A stretch of DNA of 64,000 nucleotides, taken from NCBI GenBank assembly GCA_036850595.1, contig CM072154.1, forward strand, positions 10,981,330 to 11,045,329. The letters are read 5' to 3'. This document shows, piece by piece, positions 26,801-36,200 of the stretch. The translations under genes were made by a program, and so were the position numbers. The notes beneath the pieces are model-generated. The model saw only the letters and a program-made list of their open reading frames with translations, was not told where the DNA came from and did not search any database. Positions within the stretch are counted from its first letter, which is position 1; the number at the start of each line of letters is the position of its first letter. The stretch comes from Rhyacichthys aspro. Its lineage: Eukaryota > Chordata > Actinopteri > Gobiiformes > Rhyacichthyidae.

Positions 26801-29439
26801 GTTATTCTTGCCCTTTTTTGTCAGTGTGACAATAAATTTGAGTCTACTTTTCTTTCTTTTTTTTGGTTTTCATTTTACAATTAATGGGCTATGTATTTTA
26901 TTGTAAAAGTTACATAGTGTTGCTTTAATGTGATTTTTCAAACCTTGTTAAAAATCTGCTGAGAATCAAGTGGAGGACAAGGAAGAGCCAACAAGGTCAA
27001 AATCAGCTTCCTGAAGACTGAGGTTGGCTTTCTGTCTTTTAGTACTTTTGCCCAGTGCTTCTCCAGAGAAACTTCTGAGGTATCCTTTTCTTCCTCCTCA
27101 GTCTGTCTTTTTGCAGTCAGCTGATATTCTGAAAACTCGCCACTGAGCTGGTTTGCCTCTTCAGAAGAAGGACAGGCTCCTAGTTTGGTCCCAAGGTCTT
27201 CTACTGCTTTAACAGTTACTGTAAAGCTACTCTGCGGGCTAAGCAAGTGAGAAATAGACCGCAGCATCCCATCACTTAGAGGTAGAGCTTCTGCAACACT
27301 GATAGTCAGTGCAAGGTATAGTGACAAGGCCTCTTCTTGTAGAAGCTTGAGAACATCTGAACATTCAGACTCTTTCAAGAATTCTTGTAAAGTTGGCCCA
27401 CCAAGACTCATTTCGTTGCTTGACAGATGGTAATTTGTGTTCTTAAGAATTTGGGGATCTTTTTCTTTGAGAAAGCGTAGAGCTGCTTGAGGATGAAGGA
27501 AGCAGGAAGTGTATGTGTGCAGCAAGTTCCTTGCTTCTTCCAAGATGACAACTAAATCAGCATGTGATGCTTCCTTGTGTGGCTGTAAATTTGTTTGAAA
27601 ATTGTGCAGTGGCTTTATGGCTTCACTGAGGATCATGTACTTTCCCCTGACTTTGGGATCCTGCAGCTGGGAGCAGATTAATTTGGCTTTTTCATCAGCT
27701 GTGCTGCATTTGTCGAAGTATGATTTCAAATCTGTCCACATTTCCAGGAGTCTGGTGACTAACTGGTATAGCTTTAAGCAACATGTGCTGATCGTATCAT
27801 GAAATGATGCGCTGTCACTTTCTTCAAGGCCAAAAAGAGCACTGAGCTTCTCATTTTTAGTAGAGCAGGAGGTGTGATGAGCATGTACATCTACAAGCAT
27901 CTCCAGTGTCTGATTTGAGAGCTCTTTTACTGCAGCTGCACATGCTGCATCTGCAATGCTATACAAGCGGTCTAAGGACACTGTGTTTGGACTGACATCC
28001 CTGAGCTGTGTGTGCATTTGCTCTGAGGCCGCACCAATACCATCCAAGTGAACAGCAACAAGGTTTGCTGAGGGCAAATCAAATTTCTTTAAGATTCCCA
28101 CTACTGCATCTGCTTTATGATCTTCTAGGCTGTCTGTTGAGTATTCAAGAGCATCTAGAAATTGAATGCAGTGTTTGGGGGCTTCAGTATCAAAATAACC
28201 TACAAGTACCACAGACACCTTGGTGTCATGTTCCACAGTTACTCCTCCATAGATATATAAACAGTAAGGAGTGTGCTGGCAAACAGATGTGATATCTTTG
28301 GGGTAATGCAACCCCAGTTTACAGCGGGCAAACTCTCTAGACTCTTTACCAGAGTAGTTAAAATAATGACAAATAAATTGGACAGCTGCATAAGAACAGG
28401 GCAGAGGCTTTGAAGTTCCGTTTTGGGATTTCCCATTCATTGCAAGTGCCACTCTTTTGTTGTGTATGTTTGTTTCCGAATGTCGCTGTAAGTCAATGGT
28501 GCCTCTCAAAAAGGTGCTGAGATTTCTGTGACAAACACAGCAGTAGGTAAATTGCTCACCCAAAGCACTTAAGTGTGCCCAGTCAAAGTTCTCCTTCCAT
28601 TTTTCAGTGTAAGGAAATGTTTTTGGTCTTTTAGCTTTATTCTCCTCTGTGTCAGAGTTCACTGTAAATGTTCATGTAAAAAAGAAAATAGTTAAGTACA
28701 ATAATTGAAAGTAAACAGTGATGTACTTATTTCAATAAACACTGTGTACTTACACTTGGCTGATTTAATGTCAGTGCCGTTGATACTGTGGTTGTCCTGA
28801 GCTTCCACTGGACTCTTGTTTTTCACATTGGCTAGGTAGAAAACTCTGAACCACTTCATGAGTTCATAGTTGCTTTTAAAATCCCCAGTTATTAGCTCCT
28901 TCACTGGAAGAGTCTAAAGGTTGAAAATAAAAATGTATTACTGGTAAATTTTAGAAAATTTGAGTAACATTATTTATTGACAACAACTATTTCTACAAAA
29001 TATATAAAATCTATCCACTTCATTTTCATTAACATGTTTGTGTGTGTACCTTTGTAATACCACTGTTGTTAAAGGCCTCCTGGAGAAGAGTAAAATTGTG
29101 TTTAAAATCCTCTTCACGCTGAGCATTTAACTTTACTTTAGTCATATCAACAGAGCCTGGGACAACCATGTCCATAATTTGACACTGGGTCTCTCCTGAA
29201 AGACACCACAAACAAGTGTTGTACTTTAAAAAAGCACAGGCTTAACTTTTGCCGCTATTTACATTTTTATTTACATAGCTGCTTCATGAATAAAGCCACA
29301 TTAGTTTATTGTTACCTGAAGACATCTGCCTCACATCAGTGAACTCTGTCTTCAGCAGGTTGTTCGCCCAGGACACCACATATGCTCGACTGCTTTTATC
29401 ATGACTGGAGTCTGGGTTCACAATCTGTGGTCTTGCCAT
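20818..29439 (-). CDS. dnmt3b: DNMT3B-type de novo DNA methyltransferase with EB1-type CH domain and hAT-transposase-derived domain
   Basis: This gene encodes a de novo cytosine-5 DNA methyltransferase. Twenty-four coding exons join in frame: 29316-29439, 29050-29195, 28754-28913, 26944-28661, 26397-26529, 26232-26294, 26075-26106, 25231-25296, 24978-25127, 24791-24898, 24321-24450, 24114-24230, 23982-24026, 23820-23899, 23568-23680, 22892-23075, 22412-22496, 22163-22308, 21968-22058, 21714-21862, 21546-21631, 21390-21459, 21172-21290 and 20818-20974 (1423 aa). Residues 1-143 are EB1-like CH and 144-716 hAT-transposase-like. PWWP follows (GFSWWPGMV, SWWP about 833-836). The Cys-rich ADD domain (about 998-1123) has FCLSCG, YCTVCC and CCRCFCKDC. 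The methyltransferase domain from about 1124 is intact: SLFDGIATG, GGSPCN (Cys about 1216), ENV (about 1262-1264), RARYFWGN and [20 protein letters not shown]. The tail has a short extension CETVN. The start ATG follows an acceptor, so exon 1 is non-coding. Which fish duplicate this is cannot be decided here. Confidence 0.93.
23125..23490 (-). repeat. Dispersed fish repeat in dnmt3b intron
   Basis: This intronic segment has the hallmarks of a common teleost interspersed repeat: tagagcgctttttt, ccaaagcgcttcacatc, CA-rich spacers, gggtgaagtgtcttgcccaa and ggaatcaaaccaccaacc. I recognise the pattern from fish genomes but cannot name the family with certainty. It fills most of the intron between two ADD-domain exons. 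Confidence 0.6.
24500..24690 (-). mobile_element. tRNA-derived SINE in dnmt3b intron
   Basis: Read on the minus strand, the element begins ggtgccttgatggctcacct, with a pol III A-box-like tggctcacctgg (complement of 24669-24680). A degenerate B box (gattgattctag) and a pyrimidine-rich body (cattccccctctctcaccct) typical of a widespread teleost SINE follow. It occupies most of the 340-bp intron upstream of the exon that starts at 24450. Confidence 0.7.
26602..26928. mobile_element. MITE with 24-bp TIRs in dnmt3b intron
   Basis: The left end ttaaagcaacactacataac (26602 onwards) and the right end gttacatagtgttgctttaa (to 26928) are inverted repeats. Over 24 bp they match at 22 positions. The 327-bp element has no coding capacity. 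It takes up most of the 414-bp intron and ends 15 bp before the donor of the transposase-derived exon. The superfamily is not clear from the ends. Confidence 0.75.
26944..28661 (-). other. Single-exon hAT-transposase-derived domain inside dnmt3b
   Basis: One 1718-bp exon encodes 572 residues without a stop. It starts with a YTEKWKENFDW zinc finger whose ligands are C184, C187, H204 and H210 of the full protein. This is followed by an RNase-H-like core (VSVVLVGYFD, then LVAVHLDGIGAASEQM) and a C-terminal hAT dimerisation-like end (FSEYQL, KHWAKVL, LILTLLALPCPPLDSQQIFNK). The last block aligns with the hAT signature of a hydrophobic stretch, a Pro, then the D-x-x-R/Q-x-F segment. The first catalytic Asp appears replaced by Gly (YIYGGVTVEHD), so cutting activity is unlikely. 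The acceptor is tttacag and the donor AAG|gtttga. The phases (1 in, 0 out) fit the flanking exons exactly. No TIRs or target duplications are seen at its edges, which fits old domestication. Confidence 0.85.
28754..29439 (-). other. EB1/MAPRE-type calponin-homology module of the dnmt3b gene
   Basis: Three exons encode 143 residues. They match the EB1 CH fold in order: AYVVSWANNLL, then CQIMDMVVPGSVDMTKVKL, then REEDFKHNFTLLQEAF, LPVKELITGDFKSNYELMKW and FRVFYLANV. In EB1 this fold binds microtubule plus ends; whether that holds here is unknown. The module is spliced at phase 1 to the transposase-like exon. In human, MAPRE1 (EB1) is a neighbour of DNMT3B, so capture of a nearby mapre exon set is a reasonable inference for its origin. 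To my memory a CH domain has been noted in some zebrafish Dnmt3b-type proteins. Confidence 0.9.
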
Positions 29440-30551
29440 ATTTTAGCTTAAAAAAAAGAAACAATACCAGAAGATGTAAAAGTGTAAGAAGATGTAAAAT
29501 TCGTGCATGTATGCTGCTAATATCGTACATTAAATAACTCTTTTAAAATTTCTTTTTCAAATTAACAATATGTGCAAGTGCCTCCTTGTTTTCAATAGGT
29601 TATAGATTACAGTATGATCAGACTAATTAAAGCAACAACCGACTGGATTTTGTTTCTCTTTTTGGCTGTGTTTGGAGGGAGGGGGAGGCTGTGGGTGGGT
29701 TGCTTAATCCCCTATTGTCTGACTAGGAGCTTTCTGACAAATGTGAAACATATATCTATCATCTGCATTTGTATCATTTTGGGACATTTAAACTGCTAAA
29801 GCCTATGTGCCGTGCACATGATCACAGATAACGTGTTTTAGCTCAAACTGCTGCGCTGTGTGACGCTACAGCCACGCTGCTGCTGTCTCTTCCTCAATGT
29901 ATAGAAAGCGTCATCCAAATCTCGCGTTGTCGGTCCATTTTTGCCGCGAACGACTCAGTCCCATAACTTTCACTTCAACCCGAGGAGACTATACAAAAAC
30001 CATGTGACACTCACGGAGACTGGAAACTTAAAACTCAGAGGTCCCGCAATCGAGCTTATAACGCCGGCCGGCTCATTCTGTTCAATCGCCCGGCTTTATT
30101 TTCAACTCTTACAGTGCACCGGTTAGTTTCATACATTGCCTAGTTTCGACTAAACTGAATCTGTTTAAGTTATTTTCTTTTTAAAATAAACTGACTTCAA
30201 TGGACTATGTGCTGGGTACAAACATCATAAAACGATTCACCCGACCATGCGTGTTCTTTCTCATTCTACCCCCTATTGGTAACAAACCTTTATCACCAAA
30301 TGCCCCTTTCTCTCTCCGGTCCCATCTAACTACTGACTTGCCATTGTGCCTGCATGAGCCGGCCTTTGTGCTACAAGCAGAACAGGGGGTTTATAATAAA
30401 CACATCGGGACAAAACACTAACTACTAGCACAGCATACGCCTCTGGGCTGTTAGCGGAGTCTTAAACGCGCACAGGACAGTCGCCTTTGTTGTGTAGCTT
30501 TAGATCCGCGTAGCATTCATAGTAGCAACATATTAACAAACGTATCACTGA

Positions 30552-30690
30552 GGACTTACCTCTTCTCCCCCATAGGTGTCGAAGGATACTACGAGATTCG
30601 TCGTAAAGCACATTTTTCTATAGGCTGACTCGTGTGACGTCCCACTAGCCCCACAAGAGCCATTGGACGACCCGAGATAGAAGGCTGGCC
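30552..30690 (-). promoter_or_regulatory. dnmt3b promoter and non-coding exon 1
   Basis: On the minus strand a perfect donor (complement of 30552-30559) closes a likely non-coding exon 1, pairing with the T-rich acceptor just before the start ATG. Upstream are a CRE-like gtgacgtc (30634-30641) and a CCAAT box (plus-strand attgg at 30662-30666). The surrounding 700 bp is CpG-richer than its flanks. Confidence 0.5.
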
Positions 30691-32002
30691 CGTCCCGTAG
30701 TAGAATAAGCCACGCCAGTAAATCAACTATTGGAACCGTTTACGAAACCGCCTTTGAATCGCTGGGTTATTTGTCCCGCCGTCAATTGACGCCTCGTCCG
30801 TAAAATAGGCCAATTCACATTGCCAGAAAGTCTCATACTGTTTTTTTTATTCATAACGTTGAATGTTGAAATGTTGGTAAATAAAACGTACGGCTCGAAA
30901 CAAAATGGTAATAAAATTGCCCGGGCTAAAGCTGGGGTCCGCGCTGACGTGGTAAAAAACGCAGCGAGACCGTCGCTAACAACCATTTTCAGTATAATTA
31001 AGTCCGTATAAGTGGTCGGAGGCTTTTCGTACAAAACAAGTAGCTCAAAGCTCAATTAACCAAGCCCAAGCGCTAAATTTAGTTGCATTTTTTTTAACTT
31101 TTTTTTTTTTTCTGGAGTAGCCGCACAATAAACATTAAGAGCCTACGTCATTGATGGTGTCGACATTTCATTCGTCAATATAGTTTATCGTAGAATAAAT
31201 TACACCAAATAATTTTTATCGTAGAATAAATTACACCAAATTCCCTTTAATGAAGTCGTAGAGACATGGGTTCGGCATGGCCTCTAGCCTAGCCAACACC
31301 AGCAGTGTTACATCCGACATTAAAAAGGGCCAAAGCGCGGCTATTCATCCAAAATGGCGCCTGTGTTCTTTCTTTCTGACGACGGTGTCAAACGCATATT
31401 AAATAAAAAGAACATATTATCGCTCATGCACCGAGACAATGACTATTTCAGATATTGTGAAGGGCTGTACCTTGTGCTGTAAACATAGGCTATCATGTGA
31501 AATATTAGAAATATAAATAGGCTTTACTTTATTATTCATTTCTAGTGTTTTAGACTGTTTAACACAAACTCCATTTAAGCCGTTTTATCGTTTTATACGC
31601 TATGTCTCTAGTGTCACAATTAATCTAACAGTTTGGCTATAATTTTAGTTTTTATTTTTATCAAAAGGTTTGTGAGAAATTGAGTAATAGTCTACGGTCT
31701 ATAGTCACAATTACAACCAATGTGGTGTAATGGTGTGTTGTTAACACTGACACTTTGACACAAAATGTTTTAATATAATAATCATCAATATTAACAAAAG
31801 TGTTTTTGCTGTTCTAAAATGATGTAAAATATGTTATTATTAATAGAAGTTATTATATTAATCAGCATAACTGTTGTGCACAACTGTAATCACAATCAGA
31901 CCAAGCATCCATAAAAACTCTTTCATGAATGGACATGGATGAATTTGAAATTTTTGCTTTGTTTCTGGTTAACTGTTCTGAGAGATCTATAAACTTGCCC
32001 CT
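30691..32002. other. Intergenic DNA upstream of dnmt3b
   Basis: No gene is supported. The stretch holds a 27-bp direct repeat (31184-31210 and 31215-31241, unit beginning tttatcgtagaataaatt) and a 42-codon frame starting at 31354 in the context aaaatggcgcc (also a YY1-like site). The rest is AT-rich and featureless. Confidence 0.45.
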
Positions 32003-33735
32003 CCAATCAGAGTGGGGTGACTAGTTACATAGGGCGGCTTAGCCTGCAAAGCTGCCTCTTTTTCCACTCATTGTATTTAGGAGTGACTTCTGCTCTTTCT
32101 GCTCAAGCAAGCTAGATGTTTGAAGCAAAAAGCACAACTCACCCTGATTGTAGTCACCATCCAGTGTCAGGAAGTATGTCTTCTTGGAACTTCCTGACTT
32201 CTCTCCCTCTCGGCAGGGCATCACCAGACACCTGCATTTCACTCCCAGGGAAGCAGCAAGAACTCTAGTGAGGCTAAGATGTCTGTGCAAGGCTTTCCAG
32301 TCCTTCCCTAGAGGGGACCAGAGGGGACGATGTAGGTTCCACTGAAGCTCTCCTCAGTGAAAAGTAAGTTGATAAGTTATTGCAACTAACAGCTCGTTTT
32401 GCATGCTCTGTTGACAGGTTATTAGCAGCGTTGAGCCGTCTGCAGCCAGATTCAGTGCAAGCTACAGTGGCTGATTCCCTCAAGTGTCCCAGGCCTTGCC
32501 ATTGGCATTGCCGTCATTTCTCTGAATGGCTTGAGCCTGGCTGAGCCTGTCCACCCTCAAGCGTTTCCATCATGTTGCTCTCATTGGTCCTCTCTTTTTT
32601 ATGTGACCTGGCTGTGGAATGGCTTGGACTACTATATGTGTCCTCAGTGTGAACCCGAGCCTCAATGTCCTCTCTGGCATTGACGCTTCATTCGGCACAA
32701 GCGGTGAACAGCTGAACCTGGGCCCTTCCCAGATCTCACCCTAATGCCAATGAAGGACCCAAGGCCCCTCCAGACTGTCCTGGGACAACCAGTGTGGTGG
32801 ACTGGACTGTGTCCACTTGTGGCCTCCAGGTGTTTTTGGTCCTCCTTTCTGGCATTGGGAGATCTTGTTTTTCTGTCATGTTAACCGCAGTTCTCTTGGC
32901 CCTATCCTCTGTCAAGAAGCCTCTTCCAGGGACCTGTTTGCTCTGACAGTGCACCCATTGCAGTTGTCCATTCGTAGGTTTGGGGACTTGACAGAGGGCC
33001 TTCACCTCTGTTGGGTCCACCTTAGGGGCAGGGGGGCCTTTACACATGTCACATTGGGTACAGCAGTGTGCTATTCCCAGTAGCTACAATATTGTTTCGA
33101 TGTTTGTAGGTTTTGCAGCCTTCGTTGCAAACCCTGTCCAGATGTCACTCAAGGTTACATCTGGGTGTTCTTGGGAGAGGCCCCATAGCTGTGGTGTGTA
33201 TTCTTATTTTTCCTCACCCTTTATTTTGGGATTCCACTAGAGAACTCTTGGGAGAGGTTTTCAGGTGCCTTGTTTACTTTGGTGGCATGACCAGCGAAGG
33301 GTACATCCTATTCCTAAGACCTCTGCCTAGGTATTAACCAACAGCAAAGCCAGTTGAGGGCCTAACACATACAAAATCGCAATCATAGTGCACTTCTCTT
33401 GGCTCTATCCTCTGCCAAGAGGCCTCTGCCAGGGACCTGTTTGCTCTGACAGTGCACCCATTGCAGTTGTCCATACGTAGGTTTGGGGACTTGACAGAGG
33501 GCCTTCACCTCTGTAGGGTCCACCTCAGGGGGGCCTTTACACACATCTCATTGGGTACAGCAGTGTGCTATTCCTAGTAGCTACAATATTGTTTAGATGT
33601 TTGAATTGAAGCATTGCCCTTTACCCTCATGCCCAGCTGGACAGCACCTTGTTGTTGAGGTCCAAAAAGGGGAGATGGGCAAAAAGTGACCCATTATAGA
33701 CTTGCTGTGTGCGCTAGTCACCCCGCTCTGATTGG
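32003..33735. mobile_element. Putative TIR-bounded element with internal 210-bp duplication
   Basis: The ends are inverted repeats of 22 bp with one mismatch: ccaatcagagtggggtgact at 32003 onwards, and its complement ending at 33735. Inside, a segment at 32891-33107 is repeated directly at 33394-33603 with few changes. No intact ORF is seen; the longest frames are about 100 codons and match nothing I recognise. The inverted ends plus internal duplication suggest a degraded DNA transposon or a DIRS-like tyrosine-recombinase retroelement. I could not find clear target duplications. Confidence 0.55.
32891..33603 (+). repeat. Direct repeat pair (about 210 bp, two copies)
   Basis: Copy 1 at 32891-33107 and copy 2 at 33394-33603 share long identical blocks such as gggacctgtttgctctgaca and gctacaatattgttt. 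They are separated by about 290 bp of unrelated sequence. Most differences are single bases, plus a short deletion in copy 2. Confidence 0.9.
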
Positions 33736-35509
33736 TTCAATCATTTTTCAGAGGATCACACATTCAGTAACTATATATTCTATTTATTCTACTCTATTTA
33801 TTTTTGGAATAAAGTGTCACAAAAAACAAGTCCTACACTTCATAACTGGACAGGCTATATATGGGATGCAGTGTAAAGCAACCTGTATTGAATATTTTAA
33901 AGCAAATGGTGCACTTTCTGTCATCTCTAATGATCTACAGTGTGATAAGTAGCCATGGATATCAATCATTAAACAGTTTACAAAAGTATAAGTTAGGATA
34001 TGTAAAATAAAGCATTATTGTTTTTCACTTCTCAAATAAGAAAGTGCTTCTCTTTTTGCCCAAACACACTGAAGAATGACAGAAAGAACCAGTGTAGGGG
34101 TTTTCTGAGCACTGTCACTTTTACTTTTCTTGAGACTTTTCCTGATGATCACCAGTATGTATGTTGAAGGTATGAGGTTGTTACAAAAGGAAAAGCTGTA
34201 GGTAGAGAAGACCTCGTGATGTAGAAGACATAAGAGATATTGACACAAAGAATTATATATACAGTATTGAGGTTTTGTGAAACTGCATCTATGGGATAAG
34301 TCAGGCTCCGTAGTGGTCTATTGTTTAGATGCACATTTGTCTTAAAAAATAAACTGTGGTTATTATAGAAAATAATACAGGTGAAGATTTTATCTACATA
34401 ACCTCAGTTTAATGTTCTCCAACATCTTTTTGTATTTAATTGTTTTGTGACTAGTAATTCTGTCACAGTAATAATAAAATGTGCAGTGCTACGTGCTTGT
34501 CTGGTTAACTTCATAGACCAAAAATAATTACAATATGGCTCTGAGAGGATTAGAATATATAATACAGTCAATGAATATATATATATTATAATAGACCTAC
34601 ATACGATGAATATCTGAAAACTAGAGACTTTAACGATGGTGTGCACAACAATCATGCTTCTATTTTCACAAAAACATGCTTAATAAGCTTTTGTTTAGGA
34701 GCTTGCAGGAGGTTTAGTGTGTGTAGCTTCTAATATACATAGCTTTTTACATTTTAAACCTGAATAGCGGTTCTTCCTAGTCACATGACTTTACTTTCAT
34801 CAAACATGGCAGCCTCCATTTGATTATCTGTTGCCATAGTAAATCCTCTTTCTTGGCTTAATTAATAATGACTTTCTTCCCTCAGAGTTGACCTGACCCT
34901 AAGCCTGCTTTCTCAAACTGGATAATCAGAGTTAGATGACTAAAAAAATTGTAGGATAACCCTGAGTTCAAATTTTAATTCTCAGTTGGTTCAATCTGCG
35001 TTGTAAAAAAGATGTGTATTGCATTTGTTTGAGACTCTTCAATTGTTTAGTATCAATGTAGATTTATTGTTATTTTTAGACTAGAGTTAGATCAAATGTG
35101 TTAAGAATAGTTACTTAAGTACAGCCGGCAGTGAGTCAGATGGCTGCATGTACACCATTGAGGGGCCATTTACACAACACAAAGATTCTAATGTTGCCCG
35201 ATTGCATTTCTGACAGTCCAGCAGCTACACACTATGAAAAAGCAGTGGCACAGGTCTACTACAAAACAGATAACTTTCAAATGTGGCATTGTCTGGAGCA
35301 GTGCTTATTAAAGCCAATGCCTCAGTATGGATCTATACATGTATTACCAATAATATATAAATAGAAGAAGAACAGTAAGACTGTGTTGTGAGCAGCCATT
35401 AAAAGATCCTATTTCTACAGAAAACACAGCAAAACGCAACACAACCACAGGACAGTCTCTTTTTATACCAATGCAATGCACATTAGATTCAGATCAGATT
35501 TATAGCATA
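33736..35509. other. Intergenic, no feature seen
   Basis: This is AT-rich DNA with a short (TA)-rich patch near 34570. I find no coding exon, tRNA or clear repeat boundary in it. Short frames have no recognisable content. Confidence 0.4.
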
Positions 35510-36200
35510 GTTTGAAACAAATCAGAATCAAAGAGACTTCTGTCACTGTGGATGAGGATTTTTTAAGGGACAAGACACCTGAGCAGCCCTTCCTCGGCCA
35601 GGAGGTTGTTTTTGTGAACTACTGCAAATACTTTGGTGTACACTTGAACAGCCGGCAGTCAGAAGTGATGTTCAAGAAGAGCATGAGAACAGACAGGAAG
35701 CTTATAGGTCATCCAGTGTATGCCACAAGATGGTAGAGATCTTCTATGAGTGCCTCTACTTTGCAGTTTTGTGTCAGGGGACCAGCACCAGCCAGAGGGC
35801 GATCAAGGGATCAATAAATTGATCCAAAAAGCTGCACAGGTCATTGGTGAGGGATAAGAGGAGACTGGACAAACTCCCTTCCACAATCCATCCCACCCAC
35901 ATCACCAGACACCAGACTAAAGAGAGGCAGAAGGGCTTGTTTTCTAACAGACTCATTTAGCTCTGTGGTCACACTGAACGTTACTGGACATCCTTCTACC
36001 ATTCTCAATATGCCTCAGCCATTGATTCTGGTAATTAATGCACTTTGCTGTTGTCTCTCATCCTAATGTATAAAGTGTATATTTTCTTTTTTTTCTTCAT
36101 ATATTCTCTGTTGAAATTTTTATTAATATTTTTGGTGTATTTTTGTATTCATGTTGTATTCTTATATTCAATCTGTTACACTTGTGATTAAAGGGATATT
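35510..36200 (+). pseudogene. LINE reverse-transcriptase relic (3' end of ORF2)
   Basis: The frame starting near 35512 contains FLGQEVVFVNYCKYFGVHLN. This matches the end of the reverse-transcriptase domain of L2/Rex-like non-LTR retrotransposons, which typically reads Q-x-V-x-V-V-x-x-Y-K-Y-L-G. Further downstream, across frameshifts and stops, come fragments equivalent to KAAQVIG and TERYWTSF, then a T/A-rich tail near 36080-36200. It is a dead 5'-truncated copy. Confidence 0.75.

Noticed and set aside
27602..27802. Plus-strand frames inside the transposase-derived exon
   Set aside because: They are shadows of the long minus-strand coding exon.
30723..31055. 110-codon minus-strand frame upstream of dnmt3b
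   Set aside because: It resembles no known protein. It is upstream of the non-coding exon 1 and shows no splice or polyadenylation support.
32736..33083. Frames of about 90-100 codons within the TIR-bounded element
   Set aside because: Low-information frames on both strands over the same bases. No transposase or reverse-transcriptase motif is visible.
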